Shown here: in pieces, positions 7,145 to 17,510 of the stretch
How the letters are laid out: every line of letters starts with the position of its first letter
Numbering within the stretch: position 1 is the first letter of the stretch
Assembly: GCA_024405875.1 (NCBI GenBank)
Contig: JAKSOA010000016.1
Span: 1 to 38,792, forward strand
Source of the DNA: Paludibacteraceae bacterium
GTDB lineage: Bacteria > Bacteroidota > Bacteroidia > Bacteroidales > Paludibacteraceae
Reading direction: 5' to 3'
DNA length: 38,792 nt
The notes under the pieces: generated by a model
Told to the model about the DNA's origin: nothing
Seen by the model: only the letters and a program-made list of their open reading frames with translations
Databases searched by the model: none
Program-made: the position numbers and the translations under genes

Positions 7145-7178
7145 TAATTAGCAATTAGTAATTAGCAATTAGTAATTA
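7131..7178. repeat. AT-rich tandem repeat (AATTAGCAATTAGT type)
   Basis: About three and a half copies of a 14-nt unit alternating AATTAGC and AATTAGT. The serS stop codon is inside it. Related tracts occur at 24832-24869, 25109-25138 and 32632-32667. Confidence 0.75.
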
Positions 7179-7203
7179 GGATTGTTTGGATTATATAATT
7201 CAT

Positions 7204-7238
7204 AAATCACCAGATCACTGATTTGGTGATTTTTTTTT
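7204..7238 (+). terminator. Intrinsic terminator after serS
   Basis: AAATCACCA (7204-7212) pairs with TGGTGATTT (7224-7232), loop of 11 nt, followed by a T tract to 7238. Confidence 0.75.
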
Positions 7239-7270
7239 GTTCTGATGATACAGCGATACAATTTTTTACA

Positions 7271-7301
7271 TAACTTTGAACTCTTGCTACGGGAGTTTTT
7301 T
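7271..7301 (+). promoter_or_regulatory. -7 box and 5'-terminal hairpin of the giant secreted-protein gene
   Basis: TAACTTTG (7271-7278) is followed at once by AACTC (7279-7283) pairing with GAGTT (7293-7297), extended by two T.G pairs, and a T tract (7298-7301). It looks like a small hairpin at the extreme 5' end of the transcript, or a weak attenuator. The leader to ATG 7347 is about 60 nt. Confidence 0.45.
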
Positions 7302-7346
7302 CGCATGTTTTTCTTGAAGAGATTAACAATTTAAAATCATATACTT

Positions 7347-10300
7347 ATGAAAAGAAGATTACTTTTTGTTTTTTTGGCTGCATTCCTTTCCGTAAGGTTC
7401 TGCAATGTTATGGCCGATGAATTGAAAAAGACCGACGCCCAACAGGTATGGTTACAGAAACCAGGTGCTATGCGTATCATATTGGTATCAAGCGTTAGTA
7501 TTGATGAGACTCACGAGGAAGGATTTAGAGTCCTTGCGTTTCGTGAAGGTGGTGAGGTAGGAGACAAATGTGGTAGTGATGAATGTGCCTCTTCAATTGG
7601 TTGGGGTGATATTGGCGGTAGTGTGAATAATATTTTTGATGTGTGGAGAAATACCTCTTCTTGTATGTATCTATCAAAAAAAGGGCGGTCCGGATTAAAC
7701 CTTGACTCTCTGAATGCTGAACTTGAGTTTCATTCTTCTTGTTATATTGACCGTATATATTGGAGAGAAAAATACCACCCTGGTACATCTGAAGATAGAA
7801 GATATTGGAATCATCAATGTGCGTCAGGAACACCTAAAAAACTTAATTTTGTTTGGCATATGCCTGAAGAGGCTAAGCAGTTGTCACAAATACAAATTAC
7901 TGCGGATATAAAGGCTTCTGTAGCGACTATAGAAGATGGAGGTAATAGACGTGATGGTTATCTATATGATGTTAAAAGAACATTTATCATTGCAACGGCA
8001 GGACCTGACCCAATGGTGCCTACATCCGCTTTTGCAGTAGATAACGGAGATTCGGAATCAGCACCTGGCAAAATGATGTGTCCTATAGTATCTCAAACAG
8101 GTGTGACTTTAGATTGGTATAAGATATATATTAATGGTGAAACAGGCGGGATGAAACATACATTGTCAGAGAACAATAAAAATGCCTATGTCCCTATATC
8201 AGATACCCCTCAATCAGTATCTTTTGAGGTTGGCGGTAATTCAATAGATGGAATAGAAGGGCATAATTTTGAAGGATTTATGTCTAATACAATAACTGTT
8301 CCCGCATATCATAGATTATATGATGTAAAGGCAGAATGGAATACAGAGTCCAAAACAGGCTTGTATGACGGCTCGGTAAAAATCAGTTGGAATATAAAGA
8401 ACGCTGCGGAAGATGATTATATGAGCAGTGACTTGTTTGTAATTGAGCGAGACACCTTGCCTGATTTCAGTACAGCACAGACAATTGGCAGTGTAAATTA
8501 TGAGGTGCGTAAGGAAAATTATGAATTTGTAGATGAGACTGAGGTTATTAAGCGTCAGCAAGCCTCAGGTGGCAAATATTACTACCGTGTATATAGAGCA
8601 TCGGCATCATTCTGGACAGATAAACAGGCTGTGGATGATTCAGGTCTTGGTGGCAGAACCTCAATTAATGTGCCAGGTGTATGGCAGTCTGAAATAAAAT
8701 ATGGTTTAGCAATGGAGGCGAGCGATTGGAATGTAACACGCAATGTAAATATTAATGCTACGGTAGCGGCAGGTGATGGTTTCTATTGGGATATGGAGAG
8801 AGTAAAGATGTTTTTGGTAAAACGTATGATTTCAGGTACAGATACCGTTACCGCTGAGATACTTGTTCCGGAAGATAGCGTTAAGTTTGAAGAATACAAT
8901 TATAGCGTTAACTATACAGATGTGGCTGATATAGCGTGCAAACGATATGCGTACAGCCTTAAACTTGATTTGTCAAATAGTTTGCTCCCTTATTCCAGTA
9001 CCGCTGGTAAGGAAGTGGAGGCGGTAGCGGACACCTCTTTCTACTTTAATGACGGAATGACTATGGATAAACTGTCCGCTACATACAATGAATCGGCTGA
9101 TATGATATCATTGGTTTGGGATACCAAGGGCGGAGAGTTTCAAACTTATACCGTATTCCGTCAGAACAATGATTCATTTGAAAAAATAGGTGAGACAGAT
9201 GAAAAAAGTTATATGGACAGAGAGGCTCCTATAGGTAAGGAGTGCCAATATAAGGTAGTAGGACAGTTGGTGTGTGATAAGATAGTGAAAGACTCATTGT
9301 CCGTTACCGGACGCAGAAGTGAGTACGGCTCCATAAGCGGACACGTAACATACCCTGACGGCTCAGCGTGTAGTGGAGTTACAATTGGTGTGTTTGCAGA
9401 TGATGTAAAAGAGGTGTTGCGTAAAACTGTAACTAATACAGATGGTTCTTACACCATTGACAGTCTGAATATAATGGAACATAGTACATTTACAGTACAC
9501 CCTTCTGATGACTATAACAGCACATTCAATACTCTTGCAGGAGTGGAAGGGGATATTGTTGTGGCACTTGCCGGTACAAATGTCTCCACAGCATACGCAA
9601 CCAATATCAGTTTCGTTAATACTTCAGTACATAAGTTTAGTGGTCGTGTGTTATATGACCACTCCACAGTTCCTGTGCAAAATGCCCTATTTAGAGTAAA
9701 CGGGAATGTGGTTATAAACAAAGCGGGAGAGCCGGTAAAGACCGATGCGTCAGGAAACTTCTCATTGCTTGTACCAGCCACAGAGGGTTTTGGACACGGA
9801 ACAACAACAATACAGGCGTTCAAGGATGGTCATAATTTTGCAAATGAAGGCTTTTTTACTGATGAAGACGGTCATAAAGAGATGAAAATTATAGAGGATG
9901 TGGCAGGTCAGCGCATATATGATGAAACCAAGGTAACACTAATTGGACGTGTTACGGGAGGCAAGATAGAGGGGGAGAAACCGTTGACATTACAAAAGGG
10001 CTCAATTAACACACTTGGAGACAGCATTACTCTTGTATTTGAGTTGGAGGGTGACAAAATATCCCATTTGGTACATTACCCAACAGACCCTGACATTAAA
10101 ACTAAGGACACCGTATATACCCATATTGATAAGGAGTACAAGACTACTATGCATACGGAGTTGAAACGCATAACCGTACATCCTGACCCTGTCACAGGTG
10201 AGTATATGGTTGAGTTGTTCCCTGTAAAATATAAGATAGTTCAGGCTACGGCAGAGGGTTACGCCACTCTGTTCCCTGTGGGTATGACCGCACAAGTTCT

Positions 10301-13300
10301 TGACTTGACTAATAGCGTAACTCCAATGGATACCATACCTAATCCATTCACTGGAGACAATTTGGTTTATAATGATAAATACTCCATTACATATCGTGCC
10401 CCGATAGAGTTGATATACAACCAATTGTTATATGGTATGCCAAAGGATTATTTGGGAGAGGAGCGTATGAGCCTTATCACGTATAATGGTATGGACACAA
10501 CCATAAACATTGTCAAGCACGACACAATAGATAAGGTAGTCAATGTAAGTTATATGTTCGGCTATCCTGTGTTCAAGTCAAATCAGACATATATGCTCTC
10601 AGTAGCGGCAAGAGAGAAATATTACTACAATAATGACAAGTCAGAGGCACGTCAGTGGCAGGTTGATTTGGAAGAGGGAGATATAGTGCTGTTTAACGGA
10701 ATGAGCGTAAATGGAGAGACTCTGACCGCACCAATCAACAAGGCAACTAAAAGAGCCTCATTTGTATATAGAGTGGACAATCCGTCATTTGTGCTTGGTG
10801 GAGAAGAGGGTTTGCGACAGTTGGAACTACGTATTGACCAGGATGGTCTGTACGTCTATTCAACACCTGTAAAGGGCTATATTGTCGGGTCAAGGTTAAA
10901 AGGCACATCCACAGTTCAAACATTAGTTGAGAATATATGTGTTTCAGATGTATTGAGAGACCCGTATGGAGCAAACAGTTATGCATACGTTGAGGGTGGA
11001 ACCACATACAATGCCGCATATAGTTATGATCTTGAAGTTACTGGAGGTGTTAATTTGGGAGCAACAAATGGAGATGACTCTTGGTTTAGTACTGGAATAA
11101 TTGCTGCACCTATGGGGGGTGGAGTACAGAATTCATCAAGCGCCGCCATAATACGGTCTAACGCAAAGAATTATTGGGAAACCACTATAAAAACAGGTTA
11201 TAAGAGACACGAAGTTGCTGAATATACATTTACAACAGCAGAAAAAATCACCACATCAAATGACCCTCTTATGGTAGGTTCTGATGCTGATGTATATATA
11301 GGTGCAAGCAGTCAGATGTATGCCGCTATGACAGATGCGGTGGTAATAATGGACAGTACCACCTATAACCATTGTCAGCCAATGTTTGAGGCGGGAAAGG
11401 CACATCTGCTGGCAGAGCCTACTGAGGATGCTCCATACTATTTGGTAGTAAGAGAACAGATGGAAGTAGGAAGAGAATTACCTGTTAAATTTGTATATAC
11501 ACAGACCTACATTTTAGGTACTCTTATTCCAAAATGCTATCAGGAGCGCAACTCGCTGCTTATGGTAGGCAGTCAGGATGACTCATATTGGCAGAACCTT
11601 GCAAATGAGACAAAAAAATCTGTCTATCATAGCCTTGTAGGTACTGATGATATTTTATTTGGAACGGATGGAACATATAAATGGTTTAAGCCAGAAGGTT
11701 CTGAAGGTATATATGTGGATGAGGTAAAACAATACAATACTCTGATTGCACAATGGTATTTGGCTGTGGCAGATAATGAAAAGAAAAAATACACTGCCAT
11801 ACTTACAAGTAAACCCACGACTACATATTCATTAACATCAGATACAGAGATAAGTTACAATAACAAGGCGGAACTTGCATCGGGGCATACTGACGGTTGG
11901 ATGTGGGATCCATTGGTTGAAGCGGTACCCGAACTTTTAACTTCTCTAGTTAAAGGTGCGATGAGTCCCGACTTGTTTTATGTTTGTGAAGCTTTCACTA
12001 TTAATGTGGAATTAAGTATTGACCCTTTTGTTAATGTTAATTTCACTGAGACCCCTGAACGTAAGAAAGGTTTCTCAAAAGAATCAGGTTTTGTTTTGCA
12101 GACCGCAGAATACAGTTATGAAGATATAGGAATATATTTCCTAAAGGATAACAGTCTTGTGGAAAGTGATGATTACAAGGATGTTTATGATGATGCGAAA
12201 GGTGGAAAACACACATACAGTGGAACGGATGATGATGGAGAACACTACGTGGATTTCATATTCGCACGCCTTGGAGGAGCCACCCGTTGTCCGTATGAGG
12301 ATGCTGATATTACCAAAGTATATATGCCAGGCGCACAACTTGCCCCTGCAACGCTGCGTATAGATAACCCAACGGTTACAATAAATAAAAGGGAGATAGG
12401 AAATGTTCCTGCTGACCAGCCTGCGGTGTATGAACTTACCATAAGCAATGAGTCAGACATAACATTTGAGAATGACTTTATGTCAACATCATTCACGCTC
12501 CGTCAAGATGAATCCACCAATAAGGACGGTTTAGTAATAACCATTGACGGTTCCGTTATAAAGGGTGGTCTTAGTTTCTCTTTGCTTCCGGGTCAATCAA
12601 TAAAGAAGACAATGGAGGTAAGACGCGGTAAGGCATACGACTATGAGGACATAGGCTTGACACTACGTTCTGATTGTGATGTCTTTATGTATGACTCAGC
12701 CAAGTTCAGCGTTCATTACCAGCCACTGTCAACTCCTGTAAATATGGCGTTGCCTGTAAAGAACTGGATACTCAACACCCTGTCACCAAAGGATGAGACA
12801 GGCTACTACACCCCGGTTGAGATAGACGGCTTTGATGTTAATTATGACGGTTTTGACCACATAGACCTTCAGTATAAACTGAACACAGAGAGTGATGATA
12901 ATTGGGTTACACTATGCTCATTCTATGCAGACAGTACCCTGTATGAGAAGGCAAGCGGCAATAAGGAGATGATAAAGAACGGTCAGATAAAGAACTACAA
13001 GTTCTACGGGGAGCGTGACCCTATGGAGCAGAAATATGACCTGCGTGCATTAAGTTACTGTAGGTTCGGCAGTTCGTTTCTGACCAGTCCTTCAGAACTG
13101 AGGAGCGGTCTTAAGGATACCCGCCGTCCGCAACTGTTTGGCGTAGCCACACCTGCCAACGGAATATTGGGAGTGGGAGACTATATATCAATTCCGTTCA
13201 GTGAGGACATTGCCGCAAACTATTTGGATGAGGACAACAACTTTGAGATAACAGGTTACACTAACGCCTCACAGATAACCAACACCACATCACTGCGGTT

Positions 13301-16300
13301 CTTGGGCAAGGAGTCAAGTTACGCCGCAACCCAACTGTCAAGAGACCTTTCAAACAAGGACTTCAGTGTTGACTTTATGGTCAGGCCTGACACTGCAAGC
13401 AGTATGACATACATTATACAAGGTAATAAAGACGCTTATTTTGCAATAGAGCAGGTTAAGGATGAGAATGATGGCAAAATGTACTTGTATGTGGAGAACT
13501 CCAAAAAGGACACTATGTGTATTACTAAATCAGTGGCGCTTGACAATCTCTACATCAATGAATGGAACCATATAGTGGTAACATACGAGAATGAATCAGG
13601 TGAGGTTAATATGTATGTTAATGATGAGATGGTGAATGAAGCACATGGAAACGGAGCGGTAAGTCTGAACGGATACAAGGGAACAGGACCTGTATGGTTA
13701 GGCAGACATTTTGAGAAGAAGGACAATCCGTTCAAGGGCTGTATGCTTGAGGCCCGTTTATGGAGCAGGGTGTTGTCACAGTATGAGGTGGAAACATTGG
13801 CAAACAAGAAACTTACAGGCTATGAGGACGGTCTTGTGGCATACTATCCGCTGAATGAGGGTAAGGGTAAGACGGCAAAGGACCTTGCAGGTGGAGTGGT
13901 GATGACACTCAATAATACCGAGTGGACATACCCTGAAGGCAAGTCAATACCTGTTAAGGATAAGTCACTGAAATTGAAGGGAGACTTCTTCAGCGTGTCT
14001 GACGGCAGTGATTTCACCTACACTATGTGGTTTAAGGTTAATACAAAGCCACAGGCAGGAGATTCACTGAATCTGCTTTCATCAAAGAATATGCAGTTAA
14101 AACTGACAGACAGTTCTCTTACAATGATGAACGGGAATGACACCATTAACTGTAAAGGTTCTTGGATTGATTCCCAATGGCACTACTTTGCGTTGGCTGC
14201 AAACCACGCGGTAGGCAAGGGTGTGATGTACATTGACGGCAATAATGTGGCACAGTTCAATGCACGTGGCATCAAGAGTCCAAGTATGAGCGGAGACTGC
14301 ATTGAGATAGGACAGTATGACGGTACAGTTGCTGAGGTTACATTCTGGCAAGTCGCTTTGTCAGACAAGTACCTTAAGAGTTTTTATCTGAATGTGCCAA
14401 ATGATAAAGAGATGGGTCTTGTAACGCACTTGCCGTTCACATACCGTGTTTATGCCGATGACGGCAGTAAATATACCACAGAGTACTGTCCGTATAACTG
14501 TAGAATCAGATATGATGAGAATGGTAATGTGATTAAGCACGGAGACAATGACAGAGTTGTGCTTAACCCTGACTCAGACTTCCCGGCAAAGACAGAAGAT
14601 TTTCCTGACGGTGCTCCTGTAAATGAGAAGGGAAATATTGTCAAATACGGATTCAATTGGGTTGGCAAGGATAATGAACTTGTAATAAACCTTCAGATGG
14701 CTGAGCAACAGATTAACAAGCAGAATGTGTTTATTACGGTACGTGATGTAGAGGACTTGGCAGGTAACACCCAGCAGAGCCCTATGCAGTGGACACTGTT
14801 TGTTGACAAGAATGTAGTGGTATGGTCTGCAAGGTATCTGCAGAACACCATTAATGAGGGAGAGGGTTGCACCTTTGATTTGGAGGTGATAAACCAAAGC
14901 GGTATAGAACAGAACTTCTATATAAATGATTTGCCTTGGTGGCTGACCGCATCAAATGACCGCGGTTCATTAAGCCCTCTTGAGCATTTGCCGTTTACAT
15001 TCCGTGTAAGTGACGCTCTTGAGCCTGGTGAATATGAGGCAATTGTTCACGTTACAGATGATAAAGAACTGAGTGAGCCTCTTAAGGTGAATATTACGGT
15101 CAAGGCAATTGCTCCATCGTGGAAGGAAGACCCTATGGTTGACTCAAATGAGACTATGAATATGTTTGCAAAGGTACAGATAGAGGGAGCCAGAATAGGA
15201 AACTCTTCAATTGTATATTTTGACACTGACACCGCTGACATTGTGGCTGCATATTTGGGTGGTATATGTATAGATGTGGAGCATATTACAGAAGCAAAGA
15301 CAGGTACAATGCTGTTTATGAGTATGAAGAGCAGTGAGGATGCTGATTTCAAGAGAGCATTGTTAAGAGGTGACAACATCAGGTTTGTACTGTGGCGTGC
15401 GTCAACAGGTCAAATGTTTGTACTGTCACCAGAAGGGGAAGGAATCAAATATAAGGCGAATACAATTGTAGGAACACCTGATGAACCTATAATACTTAAA
15501 TCAACCCAACTGCGTTCTGCTGAATATCCTATATCCGCGGGCTGGAACTGGGTAAGTTTCAATATTGCCCCTGATAATGACGGCGGTAGTTTCAAGGGTG
15601 CGTTTACGCATAGTTATCAGTTTACTCACGGAGACTTTATAAAGGTTGAGGATGATTTGTCAAGTTATGAGAATGGTCAGTGGACTACAAATGACTTTAT
15701 CTTTGACAATAAGCGTGTATTTATGTTCCGTGTACATAATGACGGCAGGTTTGGCATTCACGGCACAACGCTTAAAGAGAGTGAACGCATTGTAAAGGTA
15801 GGTCAGGGTTGGAACTATCTGCCGTATCTGTGTGAGCACACACAGGATGTTACCACCGCACTTGGCGCGTATGACAAGAAAACTCCTGGTGATGTAATTA
15901 AGAGTTACAAGACATTCGCAATGCTTGATAATAACTATCAGTGGGTAGGTTCTCTTACTCATTTGAAACCTGGAACAGGTTATATGCTGTATCAACAGGC
16001 TGCTGATTCCGCTATAATCAAGTATCAGAATGTATCGCAATTTGACCCTGGATTAAGGTCTGCTGAGATAGAGCCTAATGAGTTCTTCAAGCGTAGCCAC
16101 AATATGCCTTTGATTGCAACTGTAGAGGGTGCGGAAGAGGGCGATGTTCTTGAGGCGTACGCAGGAGATGAGTTGGTTGGAGCGGCAACCGCTGACAATC
16201 AGGGCAGATTCCTGATGCTTACATCGGCTGATGAGGGCAGCGTAATGAGTTTCCGTTACAGCGGAACAATGGGCGGCAAGGAGAGCAAGCCTGTAATTAA

Positions 16301-16616
16301 GTATTCTTCAAAATTGGCATCGGTAGGTACTCTTGACAACCCTGCGGTTATACCGTTTGAAGAGGTAAGTGTAGGAGTGTTCCCTAATCCGTTTGTTGAT
16401 AAACTAACATTCAAGGCTGTGGTTAAGAAGGGTGATGTTATTGAGATTAACATCAACACAACAACCGGTGTTGGATTGTGGAGTTACAGAGCGGAGGCTG
16501 ATGCTGACGGCTTGTGGCAATACACATTTACTGGTGCTGAGAACTACCAGCACGGCACATACACTGCCACTGTATATGTTAACGGGGAAAAATTTGATTA
16601 TAAACTTATAAAATGA
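7347..16616 (+). CDS. Giant secreted multidomain protein with LamG-like domains and a T9SS C-terminal sorting domain
   Basis: The 3089-residue protein has a Sec signal peptide (MKRRLLFVFLAAFLSVRFCNVMA). Fibronectin-like segments follow. Two carboxypeptidase-regulatory-like modules lie at about 655-730 (GSISGHVTYPDGSACSGV, NTDGSYTIDSL) and 760-840 (FSGRVLYDHSTVPVQNA). Two LamG/concanavalin-like domains lie at about 2000-2155 (NEWNHIVVTYENESGEVNMYV, ARLWSRVLS) and 2210-2345. Lectin-free linker modules with GWNWVSFN (about 2730) and GWNYLPY follow. A type A T9SS tail begins at about 3009 (VGVFPNPFVDKLTF) and ends NGEKFDYKLIK. It should cross the outer membrane by T9SS and be attached to or released from the surface. 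Residues 2590-2720 and 2918-3000 resemble the downstream lipoprotein. The middle (about 1000-1950) matched nothing I recognise. An adhesin or scaffold role is inferred. Confidence 0.85.
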   Translation: MKRRLLFVFLAAFLSVRFCNVMADELKKTDAQQVWLQKPGAMRIILVSSVSIDETHEEGFRVLAFREGGEVGDKCGSDECASSIGWGDIGGSVNNIFDVWRNTSSCMYLSKKGRSGLNLDSLNAELEFHSSCYIDRIYWREKYHPGTSEDRRYWNHQCASGTPKKLNFVWHMPEEAKQLSQIQITADIKASVATIEDGGNRRDGYLYDVKRTFIIATAGPDPMVPTSAFAVDNGDSESAPGKMMCPIVSQTGVTLDWYKIYINGETGGMKHTLSENNKNAYVPISDTPQSVSFEVGGNSIDGIEGHNFEGFMSNTITVPAYHRLYDVKAEWNTESKTGLYDGSVKISWNIKNAAEDDYMSSDLFVIERDTLPDFSTAQTIGSVNYEVRKENYEFVDETEVIKRQQASGGKYYYRVYRASASFWTDKQAVDDSGLGGRTSINVPGVWQSEIKYGLAMEASDWNVTRNVNINATVAAGDGFYWDMERVKMFLVKRMISGTDTVTAEILVPEDSVKFEEYNYSVNYTDVADIACKRYAYSLKLDLSNSLLPYSSTAGKEVEAVADTSFYFNDGMTMDKLSATYNESADMISLVWDTKGGEFQTYTVFRQNNDSFEKIGETDEKSYMDREAPIGKECQYKVVGQLVCDKIVKDSLSVTGRRSEYGSISGHVTYPDGSACSGVTIGVFADDVKEVLRKTVTNTDGSYTIDSLNIMEHSTFTVHPSDDYNSTFNTLAGVEGDIVVALAGTNVSTAYATNISFVNTSVHKFSGRVLYDHSTVPVQNALFRVNGNVVINKAGEPVKTDASGNFSLLVPATEGFGHGTTTIQAFKDGHNFANEGFFTDEDGHKEMKIIEDVAGQRIYDETKVTLIGRVTGGKIEGEKPLTLQKGSINTLGDSITLVFELEGDKISHLVHYPTDPDIKTKDTVYTHIDKEYKTTMHTELKRITVHPDPVTGEYMVELFPVKYKIVQATAEGYATLFPVGMTAQVLDLTNSVTPMDTIPNPFTGDNLVYNDKYSITYRAPIELIYNQLLYGMPKDYLGEERMSLITYNGMDTTINIVKHDTIDKVVNVSYMFGYPVFKSNQTYMLSVAAREKYYYNNDKSEARQWQVDLEEGDIVLFNGMSVNGETLTAPINKATKRASFVYRVDNPSFVLGGEEGLRQLELRIDQDGLYVYSTPVKGYIVGSRLKGTSTVQTLVENICVSDVLRDPYGANSYAYVEGGTTYNAAYSYDLEVTGGVNLGATNGDDSWFSTGIIAAPMGGGVQNSSSAAIIRSNAKNYWETTIKTGYKRHEVAEYTFTTAEKITTSNDPLMVGSDADVYIGASSQMYAAMTDAVVIMDSTTYNHCQPMFEAGKAHLLAEPTEDAPYYLVVREQMEVGRELPVKFVYTQTYILGTLIPKCYQERNSLLMVGSQDDSYWQNLANETKKSVYHSLVGTDDILFGTDGTYKWFKPEGSEGIYVDEVKQYNTLIAQWYLAVADNEKKKYTAILTSKPTTTYSLTSDTEISYNNKAELASGHTDGWMWDPLVEAVPELLTSLVKGAMSPDLFYVCEAFTINVELSIDPFVNVNFTETPERKKGFSKESGFVLQTAEYSYEDIGIYFLKDNSLVESDDYKDVYDDAKGGKHTYSGTDDDGEHYVDFIFARLGGATRCPYEDADITKVYMPGAQLAPATLRIDNPTVTINKREIGNVPADQPAVYELTISNESDITFENDFMSTSFTLRQDESTNKDGLVITIDGSVIKGGLSFSLLPGQSIKKTMEVRRGKAYDYEDIGLTLRSDCDVFMYDSAKFSVHYQPLSTPVNMALPVKNWILNTLSPKDETGYYTPVEIDGFDVNYDGFDHIDLQYKLNTESDDNWVTLCSFYADSTLYEKASGNKEMIKNGQIKNYKFYGERDPMEQKYDLRALSYCRFGSSFLTSPSELRSGLKDTRRPQLFGVATPANGILGVGDYISIPFSEDIAANYLDEDNNFEITGYTNASQITNTTSLRFLGKESSYAATQLSRDLSNKDFSVDFMVRPDTASSMTYIIQGNKDAYFAIEQVKDENDGKMYLYVENSKKDTMCITKSVALDNLYINEWNHIVVTYENESGEVNMYVNDEMVNEAHGNGAVSLNGYKGTGPVWLGRHFEKKDNPFKGCMLEARLWSRVLSQYEVETLANKKLTGYEDGLVAYYPLNEGKGKTAKDLAGGVVMTLNNTEWTYPEGKSIPVKDKSLKLKGDFFSVSDGSDFTYTMWFKVNTKPQAGDSLNLLSSKNMQLKLTDSSLTMMNGNDTINCKGSWIDSQWHYFALAANHAVGKGVMYIDGNNVAQFNARGIKSPSMSGDCIEIGQYDGTVAEVTFWQVALSDKYLKSFYLNVPNDKEMGLVTHLPFTYRVYADDGSKYTTEYCPYNCRIRYDENGNVIKHGDNDRVVLNPDSDFPAKTEDFPDGAPVNEKGNIVKYGFNWVGKDNELVINLQMAEQQINKQNVFITVRDVEDLAGNTQQSPMQWTLFVDKNVVVWSARYLQNTINEGEGCTFDLEVINQSGIEQNFYINDLPWWLTASNDRGSLSPLEHLPFTFRVSDALEPGEYEAIVHVTDDKELSEPLKVNITVKAIAPSWKEDPMVDSNETMNMFAKVQIEGARIGNSSIVYFDTDTADIVAAYLGGICIDVEHITEAKTGTMLFMSMKSSEDADFKRALLRGDNIRFVLWRASTGQMFVLSPEGEGIKYKANTIVGTPDEPIILKSTQLRSAEYPISAGWNWVSFNIAPDNDGGSFKGAFTHSYQFTHGDFIKVEDDLSSYENGQWTTNDFIFDNKRVFMFRVHNDGRFGIHGTTLKESERIVKVGQGWNYLPYLCEHTQDVTTALGAYDKKTPGDVIKSYKTFAMLDNNYQWVGSLTHLKPGTGYMLYQQAADSAIIKYQNVSQFDPGLRSAEIEPNEFFKRSHNMPLIATVEGAEEGDVLEAYAGDELVGAATADNQGRFLMLTSADEGSVMSFRYSGTMGGKESKPVIKYSSKLASVGTLDNPAVIPFEEVSVGVFPNPFVDKLTFKAVVKKGDVIEININTTTGVGLWSYRAEADADGLWQYTFTGAENYQHGTYTATVYVNGEKFDYKLIK

Positions 16617-17449
16617 CAAACAATATGAAAACACGTGTTATGATATTTGCGGCACTTATTGCCGTTGCAATGGTGTGTTGTAAGAAAGATAACAAATCGG
16701 AGCCGGAACCTGTCACTCCTGTCACTCCTGTTGAGCCTGTTGAACCTGTTGAACCTCATGCTCCATCTAAGGTGGAACGAGCGCCACAATGGAAGGTAAA
16801 CTGGAGTTCGCACGATGAGGCTCCTGATTGGAAAGTCGCTGACAAGGATAAAGACATAACCTCCACAATGAACATAATAGCAAAGCCTTCTGATAACATT
16901 GCGGAGGCTGACATTATGGCGGCATTCTGTAATGATGTATGCGTAGGTGTATGTAAGCCTAAGGAGACTTCGTTTGGTATGAGGTTCTACTTGGGCATAT
17001 ACAGACCTAAGAGTGATAATCAAATGATAAAGTTGGCTTATTTTGACTCCAGGAACAGCAGAATCATATATTGGGTTGATGAGTTCCGTTTTACAAATGA
17101 CGATGTCAAGGGATTGGCGTCAGACCCTTATATTCCAAATGAAGCAAACAGAGTGTCAGGGGAGAAGGTTATGGTGTTCAGATACTCTTTACCTGAAGAT
17201 ATAACGGTTGTAGCCGGAGATGAGTTGGCATTGTTTGCAGGTGAAAGTTGCCGTGCCGTTCTTCCGCTTGACCCCGATGCAACCACACGCTTTGTTTACG
17301 AGGTTAAGGTTCCTGTGGCTGGTGATGTGGAGGAAATGTACGTAAAGTACTATTCCGCCTCAAAGAGTAAGGTGTATAAATTCAAGAGTTACAGGTTTGT
17401 GCTGGCTGAAAAAACACTTAGTGCCACTCCTTTAGAGTGGGCTGAATAA
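16613..17449 (+). CDS. Lipoprotein translationally coupled to the giant T9SS protein
   Basis: The 278-residue product has a signal peptide ending in AVAMVCCKKDN, a lipobox-like site, followed by a Thr/Pro/Val/Glu spacer (TPVTPVEPVEPVEP) as in surface-exposed Bacteroidota lipoproteins. The ATG overlaps the TGA of the giant gene by 4 nt; an alternative start is ATG 16625 (MKTRVMIF). Residues 72-190 (DWK...TMNIIAKP...ADIMAAFCNDVCVGVC) align by eye with residues 2590-2720 of the giant protein (SWKEDP...TMNMFAKV...ADIVAAYLGGICIDV). The end (VVAGDELALFAGESC) aligns with GDVLEAYAGDELVG near the giant protein's tail. I do not know the family. A partner or membrane anchor for the giant protein is inferred from coupling and shared modules. 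Confidence 0.75.
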   Translation: MTNNMKTRVMIFAALIAVAMVCCKKDNKSEPEPVTPVTPVEPVEPVEPHAPSKVERAPQWKVNWSSHDEAPDWKVADKDKDITSTMNIIAKPSDNIAEADIMAAFCNDVCVGVCKPKETSFGMRFYLGIYRPKSDNQMIKLAYFDSRNSRIIYWVDEFRFTNDDVKGLASDPYIPNEANRVSGEKVMVFRYSLPEDITVVAGDELALFAGESCRAVLPLDPDATTRFVYEVKVPVAGDVEEMYVKYYSASKSKVYKFKSYRFVLAEKTLSATPLEWAE

Positions 17450-17467
17450 CAGATTTTGTTTTTTCGC

Positions 17468-17488
17468 TTGCAAACATTTGCAATTTTT
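17468..17488 (+). terminator. Weak terminator after the lipoprotein gene
   Basis: TTGCAA (17468-17473) pairs with TTGCAA (17478-17483), followed by five T residues. It overlaps the -33 element of the next promoter. Confidence 0.35.
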
Positions 17489-17508
17489 GTAATGATTTTG
17501 TAACTTTG
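17477..17508 (+). promoter_or_regulatory. Promoter of the 1681-residue repeat protein
   Basis: TTTG (17477-17480) and TAACTTTG (17501-17508) are spaced by 20 nt. The transcript would begin at or near the strong hairpin at 17511. Confidence 0.65.
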
Positions 17509-17510
17509 TT

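Noticed and set aside
7131-7178. Possible CRISPR array from regularly spaced short repeats
   Set aside because: The units are 14 nt, AT-only and directly adjacent without spacers; no cas genes are present.
10002-10424. 140-residue minus-strand open frame inside the giant gene
   Set aside because: Composition is that of an out-of-frame shadow, with no promoter or family features; the plus-strand frame is continuous for 3089 codons.
16598-17023. 141-residue antisense open frame over the lipoprotein gene
   Set aside because: It shows no recognisable domain, and the opposite strand has a well-supported coupled gene with signal peptide and shared modules.
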